DNA of 64,000 nt from Duganella sp. 1411. Lineage in GTDB: Bacteria; Pseudomonadota; Gammaproteobacteria; Burkholderiales; Burkholderiaceae_D. This document shows, piece after piece, positions 18,785 to 28,857 of this stretch. The stretch is taken from the NCBI RefSeq assembly GCF_017833525.1, contig NZ_JAFICD010000004.1, positions 186,001 to 250,000 of the forward strand, written 5' to 3'. The translations under genes and the position numbers were made by a program. A model generated the notes under the pieces. It was not told the origin of the DNA, did not search any database, and was given only the letters and a program-made list of their open reading frames with translations. Position 1 is the stretch's first letter. Every line of letters begins with the position of its first letter.

Positions 18785-20791
18785 ATGTTACCGGCATCGC
18801 CAGCAAAAAAATTGGCAAGATCACGAATTTTGGCACAAGTCACGCCAAAAGTATCTTGCTGCCGTGCAGCATTCACCTTGTTGTTGACCGTCGCGGCGGG
18901 CGCCGTGGCCATCGCCGGCCCGGCCTACGGCCAGACTCAGGAGTCCGCCCCGACGCCGGCCCCGGCCGAGATGCAGGCGGAGACCCAGGCCGAAACCCCG
19001 GCGCCGGTGGTCTCGACCGGGATCAAATACGAGGTCAACATCGACGCGCCCAAGGAATTGGAAGAGCTGCTGGAGAAAAACCTCGACCTGATGCGCTTTC
19101 GCGGCAACATCCGCATGGACCGCGACCAGCTGTTCCGGCTGGTGCGCACGAGCCCGGAGCAGATCCGCACCTTGGTCGCCACCGCCGGCTATTACGCGCC
19201 CGAGGTCAGCGTCAAGCTCGACCGTAACGTGACGCCGCTGGTGGTGCAAGTCAAGGTCGTCCCGGGCGAGCCGGTGCGCGTGGGAGAGGTCGAAATCGTG
19301 CTGCAGGGCTTCTCGCCCAACCCGGACCAGCGCGCCAGCAACCAGTTCAACGCCGACGCCCTCAAGGCCAGCTGGCCGCTCAAACGCGGCGCCGTGTTCC
19401 GCCAGGACGACTGGGAGGCGTCCAAGCGCGCCATCCTGCGCCAGGTGGTGCAAACCCGCTATCCGCGCGCCCAGCTGCTCGAGAGCCAGGCCACGGTCGA
19501 TCCGGAGGCGCGCCAGGCCAATCTGCGCGTGGTGCTCGACAGCGGCCCGGAGCTGCGCTTCGGCGAGCTGCGCATCGAGGGCTTGAAGCGCTACCCGGCA
19601 TCCGTGATCGCCAATCTGAACCAGATCGAGCCGGGCGACTACTACAGCGAGGCGGCGCTGCAATCGTACCAATCGCGCCTGCAGGACACCGGCTACTTCA
19701 GCAGCGTCGAGGTGAGCGCCGACATGAGCGCCATCCTCAACGAGCAGCTGGAGGCCGCCGCCACCCCGGCGCCGGGCGCGGAGCCCGGAACGCCGGCGGT
19801 GCCGCTGCCGCGCTCGGACAACGCGGCGACGATGGCGCCGCTGCCGCTGCTGGTGCGCGTGACCGAGAACAAGCGCAAGAACGTCAGCGCCGGTCTCGGT
19901 TACAGCACCAACACCGGCAACCGCGCCTCGCTGACTTATGACGACCTGGCGATCTTCGGCCTGCGCCTGAAAAGCGCGCTGACGCTCGAGACCAAGCGCC
20001 AGACGGCGCGCGGCGACTTCTACTTCCCCGTCACGTCGGACGGCTATAACCACAGCATCGGCGCCTCGTACGAACGCAGCGACATCGAGGGCGAGACCAC
20101 CGCCGTCAGCAGCATCGCGGCCAAGCGCGCGTGGGGCACGCCGCTGCTCGAACGCAGCCTGTCGCTCGAGCTGCTGAGCGAGACCAAGACCGTGCAGGGC
20201 CAGCCCTCGGTCACCAGCAAGAGTTTGCCGCTGACGTACGCCGTCACCTGGCGCAAGGTCGACAACCTGCTAATGCCGACCAAGGGCTACGCGCTCAACG
20301 CCCAGGTGGGCGGCGCGCTGCTGCCGATCCTGACCGACGAGGCCTTCGTGCGCGCCTACACGCGCGGCATCTTCTATCTGCCGTTGAACACCACCTCCAA
20401 CATCATCCTGCGCGGTGAAGTCGGCGGGCTGGGGTCGCGCGACAAGGTCGGCGTGCCGGCCGTGTACCTGTTCCGCGCCGGCGGCGACCAGTCGGTGCGC
20501 GGCTACGCCTACCAGGAGCTGGGCGTCAAACAGGGCGAGGCCACCGTCGGCGGGCGCTATCTGGCCACCGCCAGCGCCGAGTACCAGTACTGGTTCAAAC
20601 CGCAGTATGGCGCGGCGGTGTTCTACGACGCCGGTAACGCCGGCGACAGCTTCAGCGCGCTGCATCCGAAGTCCGGCTACGGCGTCGGCGCGCGCTGGAA
20701 AAGCCCGGTCGGTCCGATCAACGTCGATGTCGCGTACGGACACGCGGTTCAAAAATATCGTTTGCACTTCTCGCTGGGATTCACCTTCTGA
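18785..20791 (+). CDS. tamA: Outer membrane translocation component TamA (BamA/Omp85 family)
   Basis: A 668-residue exported Omp85 protein. A signal sequence (about 26-49) ends near AYGQ. POTRA-like domains follow (about 80-345: VRVGEVEIVLQGF, LRFGELRIEGLKRYPASVI, QSRLQDTGYFSSVEV). The 16-strand barrel begins at about 355 (KNVSAGLGYSTNTGNRASL) and contains the conserved lid-loop sequence FRAGGDQSVRGYAY, ending in aromatic LHFSLGFTF typical of outer membrane proteins. TamA with TamB moves proteins or lipids toward the outer membrane. Start 18785 has GGAG five bases upstream. Its TGA overlaps the tamB ATG by one base, confirming the pair. A Thr/Pro/Glu-rich linker follows the signal peptide. 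Confidence 0.93.
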   Translation: MLPASPAKKLARSRILAQVTPKVSCCRAAFTLLLTVAAGAVAIAGPAYGQTQESAPTPAPAEMQAETQAETPAPVVSTGIKYEVNIDAPKELEELLEKNLDLMRFRGNIRMDRDQLFRLVRTSPEQIRTLVATAGYYAPEVSVKLDRNVTPLVVQVKVVPGEPVRVGEVEIVLQGFSPNPDQRASNQFNADALKASWPLKRGAVFRQDDWEASKRAILRQVVQTRYPRAQLLESQATVDPEARQANLRVVLDSGPELRFGELRIEGLKRYPASVIANLNQIEPGDYYSEAALQSYQSRLQDTGYFSSVEVSADMSAILNEQLEAAATPAPGAEPGTPAVPLPRSDNAATMAPLPLLVRVTENKRKNVSAGLGYSTNTGNRASLTYDDLAIFGLRLKSALTLETKRQTARGDFYFPVTSDGYNHSIGASYERSDIEGETTAVSSIAAKRAWGTPLLERSLSLELLSETKTVQGQPSVTSKSLPLTYAVTWRKVDNLLMPTKGYALNAQVGGALLPILTDEAFVRAYTRGIFYLPLNTTSNIILRGEVGGLGSRDKVGVPAVYLFRAGGDQSVRGYAYQELGVKQGEATVGGRYLATASAEYQYWFKPQYGAAVFYDAGNAGDSFSALHPKSGYGVGARWKSPVGPINVDVAYGHAVQKYRLHFSLGFTF

Positions 20792-23700
20792 TGGCCGACC
20801 ATAACAACACCGAACAGCCGGGCGGCCCCGACACCGCCGTGGCCCCTGCCAGCCCTCCTCCGCGCCGCTGGCCGCGCCGCGTGCTCATCTCGCTGCTGGT
20901 GCTGGTCGCGCTGCTGGCCGGCGCCTTCTGGCTGCTGGGCCGCGAATCGACCTTGCAGCAGCTGGTCGCGCGCGTCTCCAAGGCCAGCGGCGGCCAGATC
21001 GCCGTCACCGGCGTCAGCGGCTCGCTGTACCACCGCATGCATATCGGCCAGCTGGTCTATCGAAGCAAGGACAGCGTCGTCACGGCGCGCGACATCGACA
21101 TCAACTGGTCGCCGCTGCAGTATTTTTCCGAAGGCCTGGCCATCAGCGAACTGCATGTCGCCGCGCTGACGGTGCAAAGCCTGGGGCCGTCCGAGCCGGC
21201 CAAGATGCCGGAGTCGCTGGCGGCGCCGTTCCGCCTTAGCCTGTCCGACGCCCGCCTCGATAAACTGACCCTCGTCAGCGAAAGCGGCACCACCGTCATC
21301 GCCAACCTGCGCTTCGAGCTGGTTGGCGACAAGAGCAGCTGGCATCTGAAGGAAGCGTCGGCCGGCACGCCGTTCGGCCTGGCCAAGGCCGACCTGACCA
21401 TCGCGGCCAACAAGCCGTTCGCGTTGCAGGGCAAGGCCTCGCTGACGCAGGCCGCCATCCCTGCCGCCGGCGCCAAGGACAAACCGCCCGCCGAGGGCGC
21501 GGCCAGCGCCGCCATCCCGGCGCAATTGAACCTGACCGCCGGCGGCAATCTGGCGCTGCTGGAGCTCAAGGCGCAGGGCGAAGCCGGACCGGCCAGCGGC
21601 AACGCCACCGTGGCGCTGGCGCCGTTCGATCCCATCATCCTGCGCGCGATCGACCTGACCGCGCGCGACCTCAATCCGGCCGGCTTCGAGGCCGGGCTGC
21701 CGGCGGCCAAGTTCAGCCTCAAGGTGACGGCGGCGATCACGCCAGAGCAGAAGCTGTCCGGCCAGTTCGCGCTGGTGAACCAGGACAAGGCCGGCCCGAT
21801 CGACCGCGAGGCGCTGCCGCTGCAAATCTTCAGCGGCCGCCTGGGCGGCACCCTGACCGCGTCGCTGCTGGAAAACGTGCTGCTCGACCTGGGCCCGGCG
21901 GGCCACTTCACCGGCGGCGGCGACGTCCAGCGCAAAGGGCCGGACGCCGGCATCGACGCCGCGAACTTCAAACTGCACACCGACCGTCTGGACCTGAGCC
22001 ACCTGCACACCAGCGCCAACAAGACGACCGTGGCCGGCGACATCGCGCTCGCCAGCACCCCGACCAAGCAAAGCCTGAACGCCAACCTGTCGCAGGCCGG
22101 CCTGCGGCTGGACGTGCAGGCCACGCTGGCCGACGCGCTGCTGCAGCTGCACCAGGCGCGCCTGCTGGCGAAGAAAGGCACGATCAGCGCCACCGGCCAG
22201 CTTAGCCTGAAGGACAAGCAGGCCTTCAGCGCCAAGCTGCGCGCCGAGCACTTCGACCCTTCCGCGCTGGGCGCCGGCTACCCGGTCGCCGATCTGAACG
22301 CCGACGTCAACGCCAGCGGCGCCATCGCGCCGGCGTGGCAGGTGGCGGCCGACTTCCAGATCAAGCCGAGCAAGCTGTTCGGCCAGCCGCTGACCGGCAA
22401 CGGCAAACTGAACGCCGACGCCAAGCGCATCAGCGGCGTCAACGCCAAGGTGACGATGGCGCAAAACAACGCCGAGATCACCGGCGGCTTCGGCGCGCCG
22501 GGCGAGCAGCTGCGCTGGAAGGTCGACGCGCGCCAGCTGTCGGCCGTCAGCAGCGATCTGCTGGGCGCCATCAGCGCCAGCGGCGTCGTCACCGGCACCG
22601 TGCAGGCGCCGCGCAGCAGCTTCGAGGCCGACGCCAAGGGCCTGGCGCTGGCCTCGGCCAAGCGTCCGGCGCCCGATAGCCTGATCCACGCCAGCGGCAA
22701 CGTGGCGCTGGCCGGCGCCAAGAAAATCCCCGAGGTCAAAATGACCGGCACCGTCCAGCGCCTCAATCCGGCCGCATTCGGCGCCGCGCAATCGGGCGCC
22801 ATCAACGCCACCTTCACCGCGGACGCGCAGCTGACGGACGATTGGCGCGCGGGTCTGAACCTGACCTTGCAGCCGTCCACGCTGGCCAGCGCGCCATTGT
22901 CCGGCTACGCCAAACTGACCGCCGGCAAGGACGTCATCCGCGACGCCGATATCGATCTGCGCCTGGCCACCAACCGGCTGCTGGCCAAGGGCAGCTTCGG
23001 CAGCGCGCTCGATAAACTGGAGTGGAAGCTCGAGGCGCCGCAACTGGCCGCGCTGGGACCGCCGTTCGGCGGCGCGCTGCGCGCCAGCGGCACCTTGTCC
23101 GGCACCACCGCGCGGCCGGCGATCGCGCTCACGCTCGACGGCAGCGCCCTGCGCCTGCCGGGCCAGCAGCAAATCGGCGCCATCCGCGGCAGCGCCACCT
23201 TGGGCAACACGGTGGCCATGGCCGCCGCGCCGGGCGCCGTCGTCAATGGCGCGTCGGCCGCCGCGCGCCGCGCCGCCACCGCCGACGTTCCGCTGGTGAG
23301 CGACATCCAGATCACGCTGTACGAATCGCCATCGATCAAGATCGACAAGGCGCGCCTGCAAACCAGCGGCAGCCGCAGCGGCCACACGATCGACGTCAGC
23401 GCCAGCAATCCGCGCTTCGACGCCTCGCTGCGGGTCAAGGGCAGCTGGGCCGACGACGCCTGGACCGGCACCATCGACTCGCTGCAAAACAAGGGCCGCT
23501 TCGCCCTCAACCTCGTCGCGCCGGCGCAACTGCGCCTGGTGGCGCCGGACGGCAGCGGCGTCGCCGGCCTGGCCCGTCCCGAGAAGATCGCGCTGACCAA
23601 CGCCACCATCAAGATCCGCGACGGCAGCATCCGCATCGACAACGTCGAAAAAAACGGCGGCGCGTGGCGCAGCAAGGGCCAGGCCACCGGCGTGCCGGTC

Positions 23701-25344
23701 AACTATCTGGGCCAGCTGTCCGACGCCTGGCGCGAGAACGTGCGCGGCAACCTGACCATCGGCGCCGACTGGGGCCTCAACCTGCAGGCGGGCACCAAGG
23801 CCGCCGCCCCGGTGCTGGGCGGCTCGCTGCACGTGTTCCGCGAACAGGGCGACCTGACCATCATCGGCGCCGACCTGTCGCAGGCGCTCGGGCTGACCAA
23901 GCTCGATGCGCGCGTCGACGTCAACGACGGCACGCTGCGCACGCGCCTCGACGTCGACGGCACCCGCGTGGGCCAGGCCCGCATCGATGGCAGCGCCCAG
24001 CTGCGCGACGGCAGGCTGGCCGACGCCAGCCCGTTCACGCTGGAAGGCAACGCCAATATGGGCTCGCTGGCCTGGCTGGCGCCGCTGGCGGGACAACCGG
24101 GGCTGGAAATCGACGGCACGTTGAAGCTGGCCATTTCCGGCGCGGGCACGCTGGGCGCGCCGCAACTGAACGGCGACATCAACGGCGACAAGCTGACGGT
24201 CAACCTGCCCGACGAGGGCATCAGGCTGCGCAACGGCGTGCTGCGGGCGCATCTGGCCGGCGACCAGCTGCAACTGCAAAAACTGGGCTTCGACGGCGCC
24301 GAGGGCCGCGCGCTGGCCGATGGCTGGATACGCTACGCCGGCAACGAGGCGACGATGGCGCTCAAGCTCACCGCCGACAAACTCGAACTGCTGTCGCGCC
24401 CCGACCGCATCCTGGTCGTCAGCGGACAAAGTTCCCTGACGCGCGACGCCAAACGCTTCCAGCTCGACGGCAAATTCCGCGCCGACCGCGCCAACATCGA
24501 GCTGGCCGGCGAAGGCGGGCCGACCATCAGCAACGACGTGGTCATCGTCGGCAAGGGCGCGCCGCCGGCCAAGTCCGCGCAGGGCATGCCGCTCAACGTC
24601 GATGTCGAAGCCGATCTTGGCGACGCGTTCAAGTTGCAAGGCAAAGGGCTCGACGCGCGGCTGGCGGGCGCGGTGCGCATCCGCATCGCCGACCGCCGTC
24701 CGCCCCGGATCAACGGCAGCATCCGCGTGGTCGACGGCACGTATGCGGCGTATGGCCAGAAGCTGGCGATCGAGCGCGGCGTGATCAACTTCACCGGCGC
24801 CTACGACAATCCAGGCCTGAACATCCTGGCTGTGCGGCGCCGTCCGGAGGGCGAGCCGCTGAGCGAGACCAACGTCGAAGCGGGCGTGGAGGTGCGCGGC
24901 ACGGCGCTGGCGCCGGCGGCCAAGCTGGTGTCGACGCCGACGGTGCCCGACAGCGACAAGCTGTCATGGCTGGTGCTGGGCCACGGCATCGAGAACACGG
25001 CCGGCAACGACATGGCGCTGCTCAGCACCGCCGCCGGCGCGCTGTTCGGCGGCAGCGGCGGTGGCGGCACGGGCAAGCTGGCCGGCAAGCTGGGATTGGA
25101 CGAACTGGGCGTGGGGCAGGCGTCGGGCACGTCGACGGCGGGCGCGGCGACCGGGTTGCAGAACACCGTGGTCACGATCGGCAAGCGCATCTCGTCGCGC
25201 GCCTACCTCAGTTTCGAGCAGGGCGCGGGGACGGCCACAAGTTTGGTCAAGCTGCGCTACAAGCTCAATCCGCGCATCACCTTGCAGTTCCAGACGGGGA
25301 CCAACAACGCGCTGGACGTACTGTACACCTGGGCGTTCGATTGA
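20791..25344 (+). CDS. tamB: Translocation and assembly module protein TamB
   Basis: A 1517-residue inner-membrane-anchored periplasmic protein. One TM anchor lies at about residues 29-50 (VLISLLVLVALLAGAFWLL). The rest is the repetitive beta-rich groove of the AsmA/TamB/VPS13-like type, ending in the DUF490 domain (about 1150-1517; VDGTYAAYGQKLAIERGVIN, DSDKLSWLVLGHG and a closing LQFQTGTNNALDVLYTWAFD). TamB-family proteins bridge the periplasm and are thought to move phospholipids, and with TamA help insert some barrel proteins. Length is longer than the E. coli protein (about 1260) but normal for this clade. The ATG overlaps the tamA stop by one base. A palindromic repeat pair follows nine bases after the stop. 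Confidence 0.94.
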   Translation: MADHNNTEQPGGPDTAVAPASPPPRRWPRRVLISLLVLVALLAGAFWLLGRESTLQQLVARVSKASGGQIAVTGVSGSLYHRMHIGQLVYRSKDSVVTARDIDINWSPLQYFSEGLAISELHVAALTVQSLGPSEPAKMPESLAAPFRLSLSDARLDKLTLVSESGTTVIANLRFELVGDKSSWHLKEASAGTPFGLAKADLTIAANKPFALQGKASLTQAAIPAAGAKDKPPAEGAASAAIPAQLNLTAGGNLALLELKAQGEAGPASGNATVALAPFDPIILRAIDLTARDLNPAGFEAGLPAAKFSLKVTAAITPEQKLSGQFALVNQDKAGPIDREALPLQIFSGRLGGTLTASLLENVLLDLGPAGHFTGGGDVQRKGPDAGIDAANFKLHTDRLDLSHLHTSANKTTVAGDIALASTPTKQSLNANLSQAGLRLDVQATLADALLQLHQARLLAKKGTISATGQLSLKDKQAFSAKLRAEHFDPSALGAGYPVADLNADVNASGAIAPAWQVAADFQIKPSKLFGQPLTGNGKLNADAKRISGVNAKVTMAQNNAEITGGFGAPGEQLRWKVDARQLSAVSSDLLGAISASGVVTGTVQAPRSSFEADAKGLALASAKRPAPDSLIHASGNVALAGAKKIPEVKMTGTVQRLNPAAFGAAQSGAINATFTADAQLTDDWRAGLNLTLQPSTLASAPLSGYAKLTAGKDVIRDADIDLRLATNRLLAKGSFGSALDKLEWKLEAPQLAALGPPFGGALRASGTLSGTTARPAIALTLDGSALRLPGQQQIGAIRGSATLGNTVAMAAAPGAVVNGASAAARRAATADVPLVSDIQITLYESPSIKIDKARLQTSGSRSGHTIDVSASNPRFDASLRVKGSWADDAWTGTIDSLQNKGRFALNLVAPAQLRLVAPDGSGVAGLARPEKIALTNATIKIRDGSIRIDNVEKNGGAWRSKGQATGVPVNYLGQLSDAWRENVRGNLTIGADWGLNLQAGTKAAAPVLGGSLHVFREQGDLTIIGADLSQALGLTKLDARVDVNDGTLRTRLDVDGTRVGQARIDGSAQLRDGRLADASPFTLEGNANMGSLAWLAPLAGQPGLEIDGTLKLAISGAGTLGAPQLNGDINGDKLTVNLPDEGIRLRNGVLRAHLAGDQLQLQKLGFDGAEGRALADGWIRYAGNEATMALKLTADKLELLSRPDRILVVSGQSSLTRDAKRFQLDGKFRADRANIELAGEGGPTISNDVVIVGKGAPPAKSAQGMPLNVDVEADLGDAFKLQGKGLDARLAGAVRIRIADRRPPRINGSIRVVDGTYAAYGQKLAIERGVINFTGAYDNPGLNILAVRRRPEGEPLSETNVEAGVEVRGTALAPAAKLVSTPTVPDSDKLSWLVLGHGIENTAGNDMALLSTAAGALFGGSGGGGTGKLAGKLGLDELGVGQASGTSTAGAATGLQNTVVTIGKRISSRAYLSFEQGAGTATSLVKLRYKLNPRITLQFQTGTNNALDVLYTWAFD

Positions 25345-25352
25345 GTGGATCC

Positions 25353-25449
25353 ACGTAGGGCGGATTAGGCGGAACGCCGTAATCCGCCATCGATGAGCCG
25401 CCGGTCACGCACGCATTGGCGGATTACGCTGCGCTAATCCGCCCTACGT
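25353..25449. repeat. REP-like palindrome pair, head-to-head
   Basis: Two copies of a hairpin unit, in opposite orientation: 25353-25389 (ACGTAGGGCGGATTA, then spacer, then TAATCCGCCA) and 25417-25449 (its inverse). Each copy has an internal inverted repeat GGCGGATTA / TAATCCGCC, and the two copies can also pair with each other. The pair lies just after tamB and could end its transcripts. The same unit recurs at 28858-28895, 29011-29045 and 59720-59828. Confidence 0.85.
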
Positions 25450-25470
25450 GATCCCCGATATCACATCGCG

Positions 25471-25599
25471 TCAGCTGGGATTGTGGTCGGGGACGGGATC
25501 GTCCTGCGGCACCGGATGCGGCACGTGCGGCGGCGACGGTGGCGCCGTATCGTCATCCGGCTGCGGATCGGGCGCGCGGTGCGAGGTGACAAATTCCAT
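25471..25599 (-). CDS. Very small Pro/Asp-rich hypothetical protein (42 aa)
   Basis: A 42-residue frame beginning MEFVTSHRAPDPQPDDD and ending DHNPS. GGAG lies eight bases before the ATG at 25599, a good ribosome site. The product is disordered, rich in Pro and Asp, with no signal peptide or Cys. It lies 50 bases downstream of the S9 peptidase gene on the same strand, after a stem-loop. I know no family. It could be a real small protein or chance coding in a 3' region. Confidence 0.4.
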   Translation of the reverse strand: MEFVTSHRAPDPQPDDDTAPPSPPHVPHPVPQDDPVPDHNPS

Positions 25600-25621
25600 G
25601 ATCTTCACTCCAGATAAAGGA

Positions 25622-25645
25622 CGGGCGTCCATTCTACGACGCCCG
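25622..25645 (-). terminator. Stem-loop after the S9 peptidase gene
   Basis: GGGCGTC at 25623-25629 pairs with GACGCCC at 25638-25644 around an eight-base loop. It lies five bases past the S9 peptidase stop. No strong T-run follows on the minus strand, so termination may be weak or the hairpin may protect the 3' end. Confidence 0.45.
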
Positions 25646-25649
25646 CCGA

Positions 25650-28109
25650 TTACACCGGTTTCGCCTGACGCACGTATTTATCCAGCCAGGCGTTGGTCTC
25701 ATACAGCATATGCAGGATCGATTCGCGCGCGCGGTAGGCGTGCGATTCCTTGGGCAGCATCACCAGCCGCGCCGTCCCGCCCAGCCCCTTGATGGCCTGG
25801 AACATGCGCTCGCTCTGCAGCGGGAACGTGCCCGAATTGCTGTCCTCCTCGCCGTGGATCAGCAGCATCGCGTCCTTGATCTTGTCGGCGTTATTAAACG
25901 GCGACATCGCCTGGTACACGTCCTGCGCCTGCCAGAACGGCCGCTCCTCCGACTGGAAGCCGAACGGCGTCAACGTGCGGTTGTAGGCGCCGCTGCGCGC
26001 GATCCCGGCGCGGAACAGGCGCGTGTGCGCCAGCAGATTGCCGGTCATGAAGGCGCCGTACGAGTGGCCGCCGATGGCGATGCGGTGGCGCTCGGCCACG
26101 CCACGCCGCACCACTTCGTCCACCGCCGCCTGCGCGTCCGCCACCAGCTGCGGCAGATAGGTGTCGTTGGGTTCCTGCTCGCCGCTGCCGATGATGGGGA
26201 ACGACGGATTATCCAGCACCGCGTAGCCCATCGCCAGGAAGGCCGCCGGCCCCCAGTAGCTGACCGAGTTGAAACGGTAAGGCGAACCGGTGGTCTGGCT
26301 GGCCGCGCCGGCCGATTTGAACTCCTGCGGATAAGCCCACATCAGCAGCGGCAACGGGCCGTCGCGCGTCTTCTCGTAACCGGGCGGCAGCATCAACGTG
26401 GCCGTCAACTCGACGCCGTCGTTGCGCGGATAGCGGATCTGCTCCTTGTGCACCTCCTTCAACTGCGGCGTCGGATGGGGATAATCGGTCAGCGCCCGCA
26501 ACTGCTCGCCGGCCGGCTTGGTCAGGTCGCGCAGGTAGTAATTGGGCCGCTCGGTGGGCGACTCGCGTGTCGTCAGCAGCAAGGTGCCGTCGTCGTTGAG
26601 CACCGCCGCCACGTTCTCGAAATACGGCGCCTCGCTCTGGAACAGCCGCGTTTTCTGTTTGGTTGTCAGGCTCAGGCGGTCGATGAACGGACGGTCGCCT
26701 TCCGGCGTCGCGCCGGCGCCATCGAGCAGGATGGTGGTGCCCGGCCCGATCAGCAGCCGCGGGAAGCCGGAGACGTCGGCGCGCATCACCGGCGAGCCGG
26801 GGTTGCTGTAGCGGTCCTCGTACGATCCGGCGTAGATCAGCTCCGGCGGCGTTGACAGGTGGCCGGGGGCGATCATCCACTGCTTGTAGTGACGCGTCTT
26901 GTGCCAGCGCTCGTTGATCAGCGCGACATCGTCCCTGCCCCAGGCGATGCCGGCGTAGCGCATCGTCAAGCGCGCCAGCACCTTGGGCGGCTCGGAGAAC
27001 GGCGCCGCCTGCAGATACACCAGGTCGCGGATGCCGTCGGCCACCGGACGGGCCGGGTCCCCGCCATCCTGCGCCTCGGCCCACACCAGCGAGGCCGGGG
27101 CGTCGGCGCGCCACGACACATGGCGCACGCCGACCGACACGGCGTCGTTCCCCGGCGGCAGCCCCTCCTCCAGCGGCAGGATGGCCACCGTGTGCAGCAA
27201 TTCGCCATCGAGGTCGCGCACGTCGACCCGCTCGCCGAAACTGGACGCCGGCACGACGTACGAATACGGCCGCGTGATGCTTTGCGTGAGCAGATACTCG
27301 CCGCCGGGCGCGATCGAGGTGCGCGAATACTGGCCGGGCGCGCCGATCATGCGCGCCTTGCCGTGCAGGTCGAGCAGCACCATTTGCACCGTGACGTAGT
27401 GCTCGAACAGGCGGGCGTCGTCCTCGTTCTTGAGCAAATCCTGATAGGTGCGCAGCTGGCGCACGGCGCCATCGGCCTCGCTGTCCTGCTGGATCGGGCC
27501 GGACGGAATGCCGGTCGGCTGCGGCGCCTTGGCCATGCCGGTCGGACGCCAGTGCACCAGCAGCCCGGCGCTGTCGGGCAGCCAGTTGAAGCCGCGCGTG
27601 AGCACCGCCGACAGCGGCTGGGCCGACAAGCGGCTCGCCTTGCGCGCGGCGATATCGACCAGCCACAATTCGACCGCGCCACGCTCGCCCTTGAACGCCA
27701 TGTGCGTGAAGGCGAGGTAGCGCTGGTCCGGCGACCAGGCCAGGTCGGACAGGCGCAGGCCGCGCGGCAGGCCGCGGATGCGGCTCTCCTTTTGCGTGGC
27801 GATGTCGAGCAGCGCCAGGTCGGTGCCGAACGAGAAGCGCGACGAGGAACAGGTGCGCGGGTTGATGCGCAGGCCGGCCAGTTTGAGCTCGGGCTGCGCC
27901 ACTTCGGCGATGCCGGGCAAGGGCGGGGTTTGGACCACGGCGGCCAGGTCGCGTTGGGGACTGAGACTGAGCGCCGGCGCGCGCGGGGCGTCGACGATGG
28001 ACTGCAGCGCGGCCGGCGGCAAGCGGTAGCCGCCTTCCTGCGCGCCGGCCTGCGGCGAGGCGGCCATCAAACCTAAATTCAGAGGCAGCATGGGGATCTG
28101 TTTGTTCAT
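25650..28109 (-). CDS. S9 family (prolyl oligopeptidase-type) peptidase, glutamyl endopeptidase-like
   Basis: An 819-residue serine peptidase. A short signal sequence is likely (residues 1-24, hydrophobic to AGAQ), giving a periplasmic or secreted protein. Residues 60-560 form the beta-propeller-like part (LAWSPDQRYLAFTH); the alpha/beta hydrolase domain follows with the nucleophile in IGGHSYGAFMTG, the acid in HGEEDSNSG and the His in KESHAY. The order and spacing fit S9 peptidases, nearest to glutamyl-endopeptidase-like members, by memory. The start has AAGGA six bases upstream. It is divergent from the small membrane protein at 28298. Peptide uptake or turnover is the likely role. Confidence 0.88.
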   Translation of the reverse strand: MNKQIPMLPLNLGLMAASPQAGAQEGGYRLPPAALQSIVDAPRAPALSLSPQRDLAAVVQTPPLPGIAEVAQPELKLAGLRINPRTCSSSRFSFGTDLALLDIATQKESRIRGLPRGLRLSDLAWSPDQRYLAFTHMAFKGERGAVELWLVDIAARKASRLSAQPLSAVLTRGFNWLPDSAGLLVHWRPTGMAKAPQPTGIPSGPIQQDSEADGAVRQLRTYQDLLKNEDDARLFEHYVTVQMVLLDLHGKARMIGAPGQYSRTSIAPGGEYLLTQSITRPYSYVVPASSFGERVDVRDLDGELLHTVAILPLEEGLPPGNDAVSVGVRHVSWRADAPASLVWAEAQDGGDPARPVADGIRDLVYLQAAPFSEPPKVLARLTMRYAGIAWGRDDVALINERWHKTRHYKQWMIAPGHLSTPPELIYAGSYEDRYSNPGSPVMRADVSGFPRLLIGPGTTILLDGAGATPEGDRPFIDRLSLTTKQKTRLFQSEAPYFENVAAVLNDDGTLLLTTRESPTERPNYYLRDLTKPAGEQLRALTDYPHPTPQLKEVHKEQIRYPRNDGVELTATLMLPPGYEKTRDGPLPLLMWAYPQEFKSAGAASQTTGSPYRFNSVSYWGPAAFLAMGYAVLDNPSFPIIGSGEQEPNDTYLPQLVADAQAAVDEVVRRGVAERHRIAIGGHSYGAFMTGNLLAHTRLFRAGIARSGAYNRTLTPFGFQSEERPFWQAQDVYQAMSPFNNADKIKDAMLLIHGEEDSNSGTFPLQSERMFQAIKGLGGTARLVMLPKESHAYRARESILHMLYETNAWLDKYVRQAKPV

Positions 28110-28297
28110 GGATGTCCTTTCGGTCCAGAAGCGCGAGGCTGCTCGGTACTGCTGCGGTTCAGTGTGCTTATGCTATACGCGAATGTCAATGAATGCAGGA
28201 ATTGTCGTGACAATCTGTAACCCCGCGCCGCAACACCGCGCGACGGGCGGCCGCGCTGTACAATCGCAGTTCTTCGAATGACGCGGTTGGATAGACT

Positions 28298-28831
28298 ATG
28301 GAAATGACAACGCTTACGCTGTTACTGCTGGTACCACTGGCGGTGTGGCGTATTTACTCGCGGCTCAAACGGCTGATCGTGCGCACCAAGTCCGAACTGT
28401 GGCGCCATTACGCGATGGCGAGCGTGATGTCCGTTGTGCTGCTGGTAATGTTGGGCCTGCTCATCGGCAAATGGATCGCGCTCGGCGCGCTGCTCGCCGG
28501 CGCCGCCGCCGGCGCCGCGCTGGGCCAGCGCAACCTGCGCCTGACGCGGCTCGAGAACAAACCCGATGGCTTTTTCTACACGCCCGACCGCCGTATCCCG
28601 CTGCTGGTGACGATGCTGTTCATTAGCCGGCTGATCTACCGCTTGTTCGAGGCCTATCTGCACATGCACGACGGCCTGGCGCTGGATCCGGACTTCCTCG
28701 GCAATCCCGTCACGGCGGTGCTGGTCGGGCTGCTGGCCGGGTATTACGCCACCTACAGCCTGCTGCTGGTGCGCTGGCACAAAAGCCAAAAGCCGCTGCC
28801 ACGCCCGATCGACATCTTCGATATCAAATAA
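28298..28831 (+). CDS. Multi-pass membrane protein, conserved hypothetical
   Basis: A 177-residue protein with about five predicted helices: residues 3-22, 38-60, 62-78 (Ala/Gly-rich), 98-115 and 135-155. A polar loop with FFYTPDRRIP precedes the fourth helix. The pattern resembles small CcdC/DUF1453-like membrane proteins, but I cannot assign it firmly. The cytoplasmic tail ends PRPIDIFDIK. GGAT lies about seven bases before ATG 28298; ATG 28304 is an alternative. It is followed directly by a repeat-rich intergenic region. No partner gene is apparent. Confidence 0.72.
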   Translation: MEMTTLTLLLLVPLAVWRIYSRLKRLIVRTKSELWRHYAMASVMSVVLLVMLGLLIGKWIALGALLAGAAAGAALGQRNLRLTRLENKPDGFFYTPDRRIPLLVTMLFISRLIYRLFEAYLHMHDGLALDPDFLGNPVTAVLVGLLAGYYATYSLLLVRWHKSQKPLPRPIDIFDIK

Positions 28832-28857
28832 GTCATGCGCTGGCGGCGGCTCGCCGA

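Noticed and set aside
20749..24639. 1296-codon minus-strand frame opposite tamB
   Set aside because: Arg/Gly/Val-rich reverse frame without motifs; tamB has a TM anchor and the DUF490 end and is coupled to tamA.
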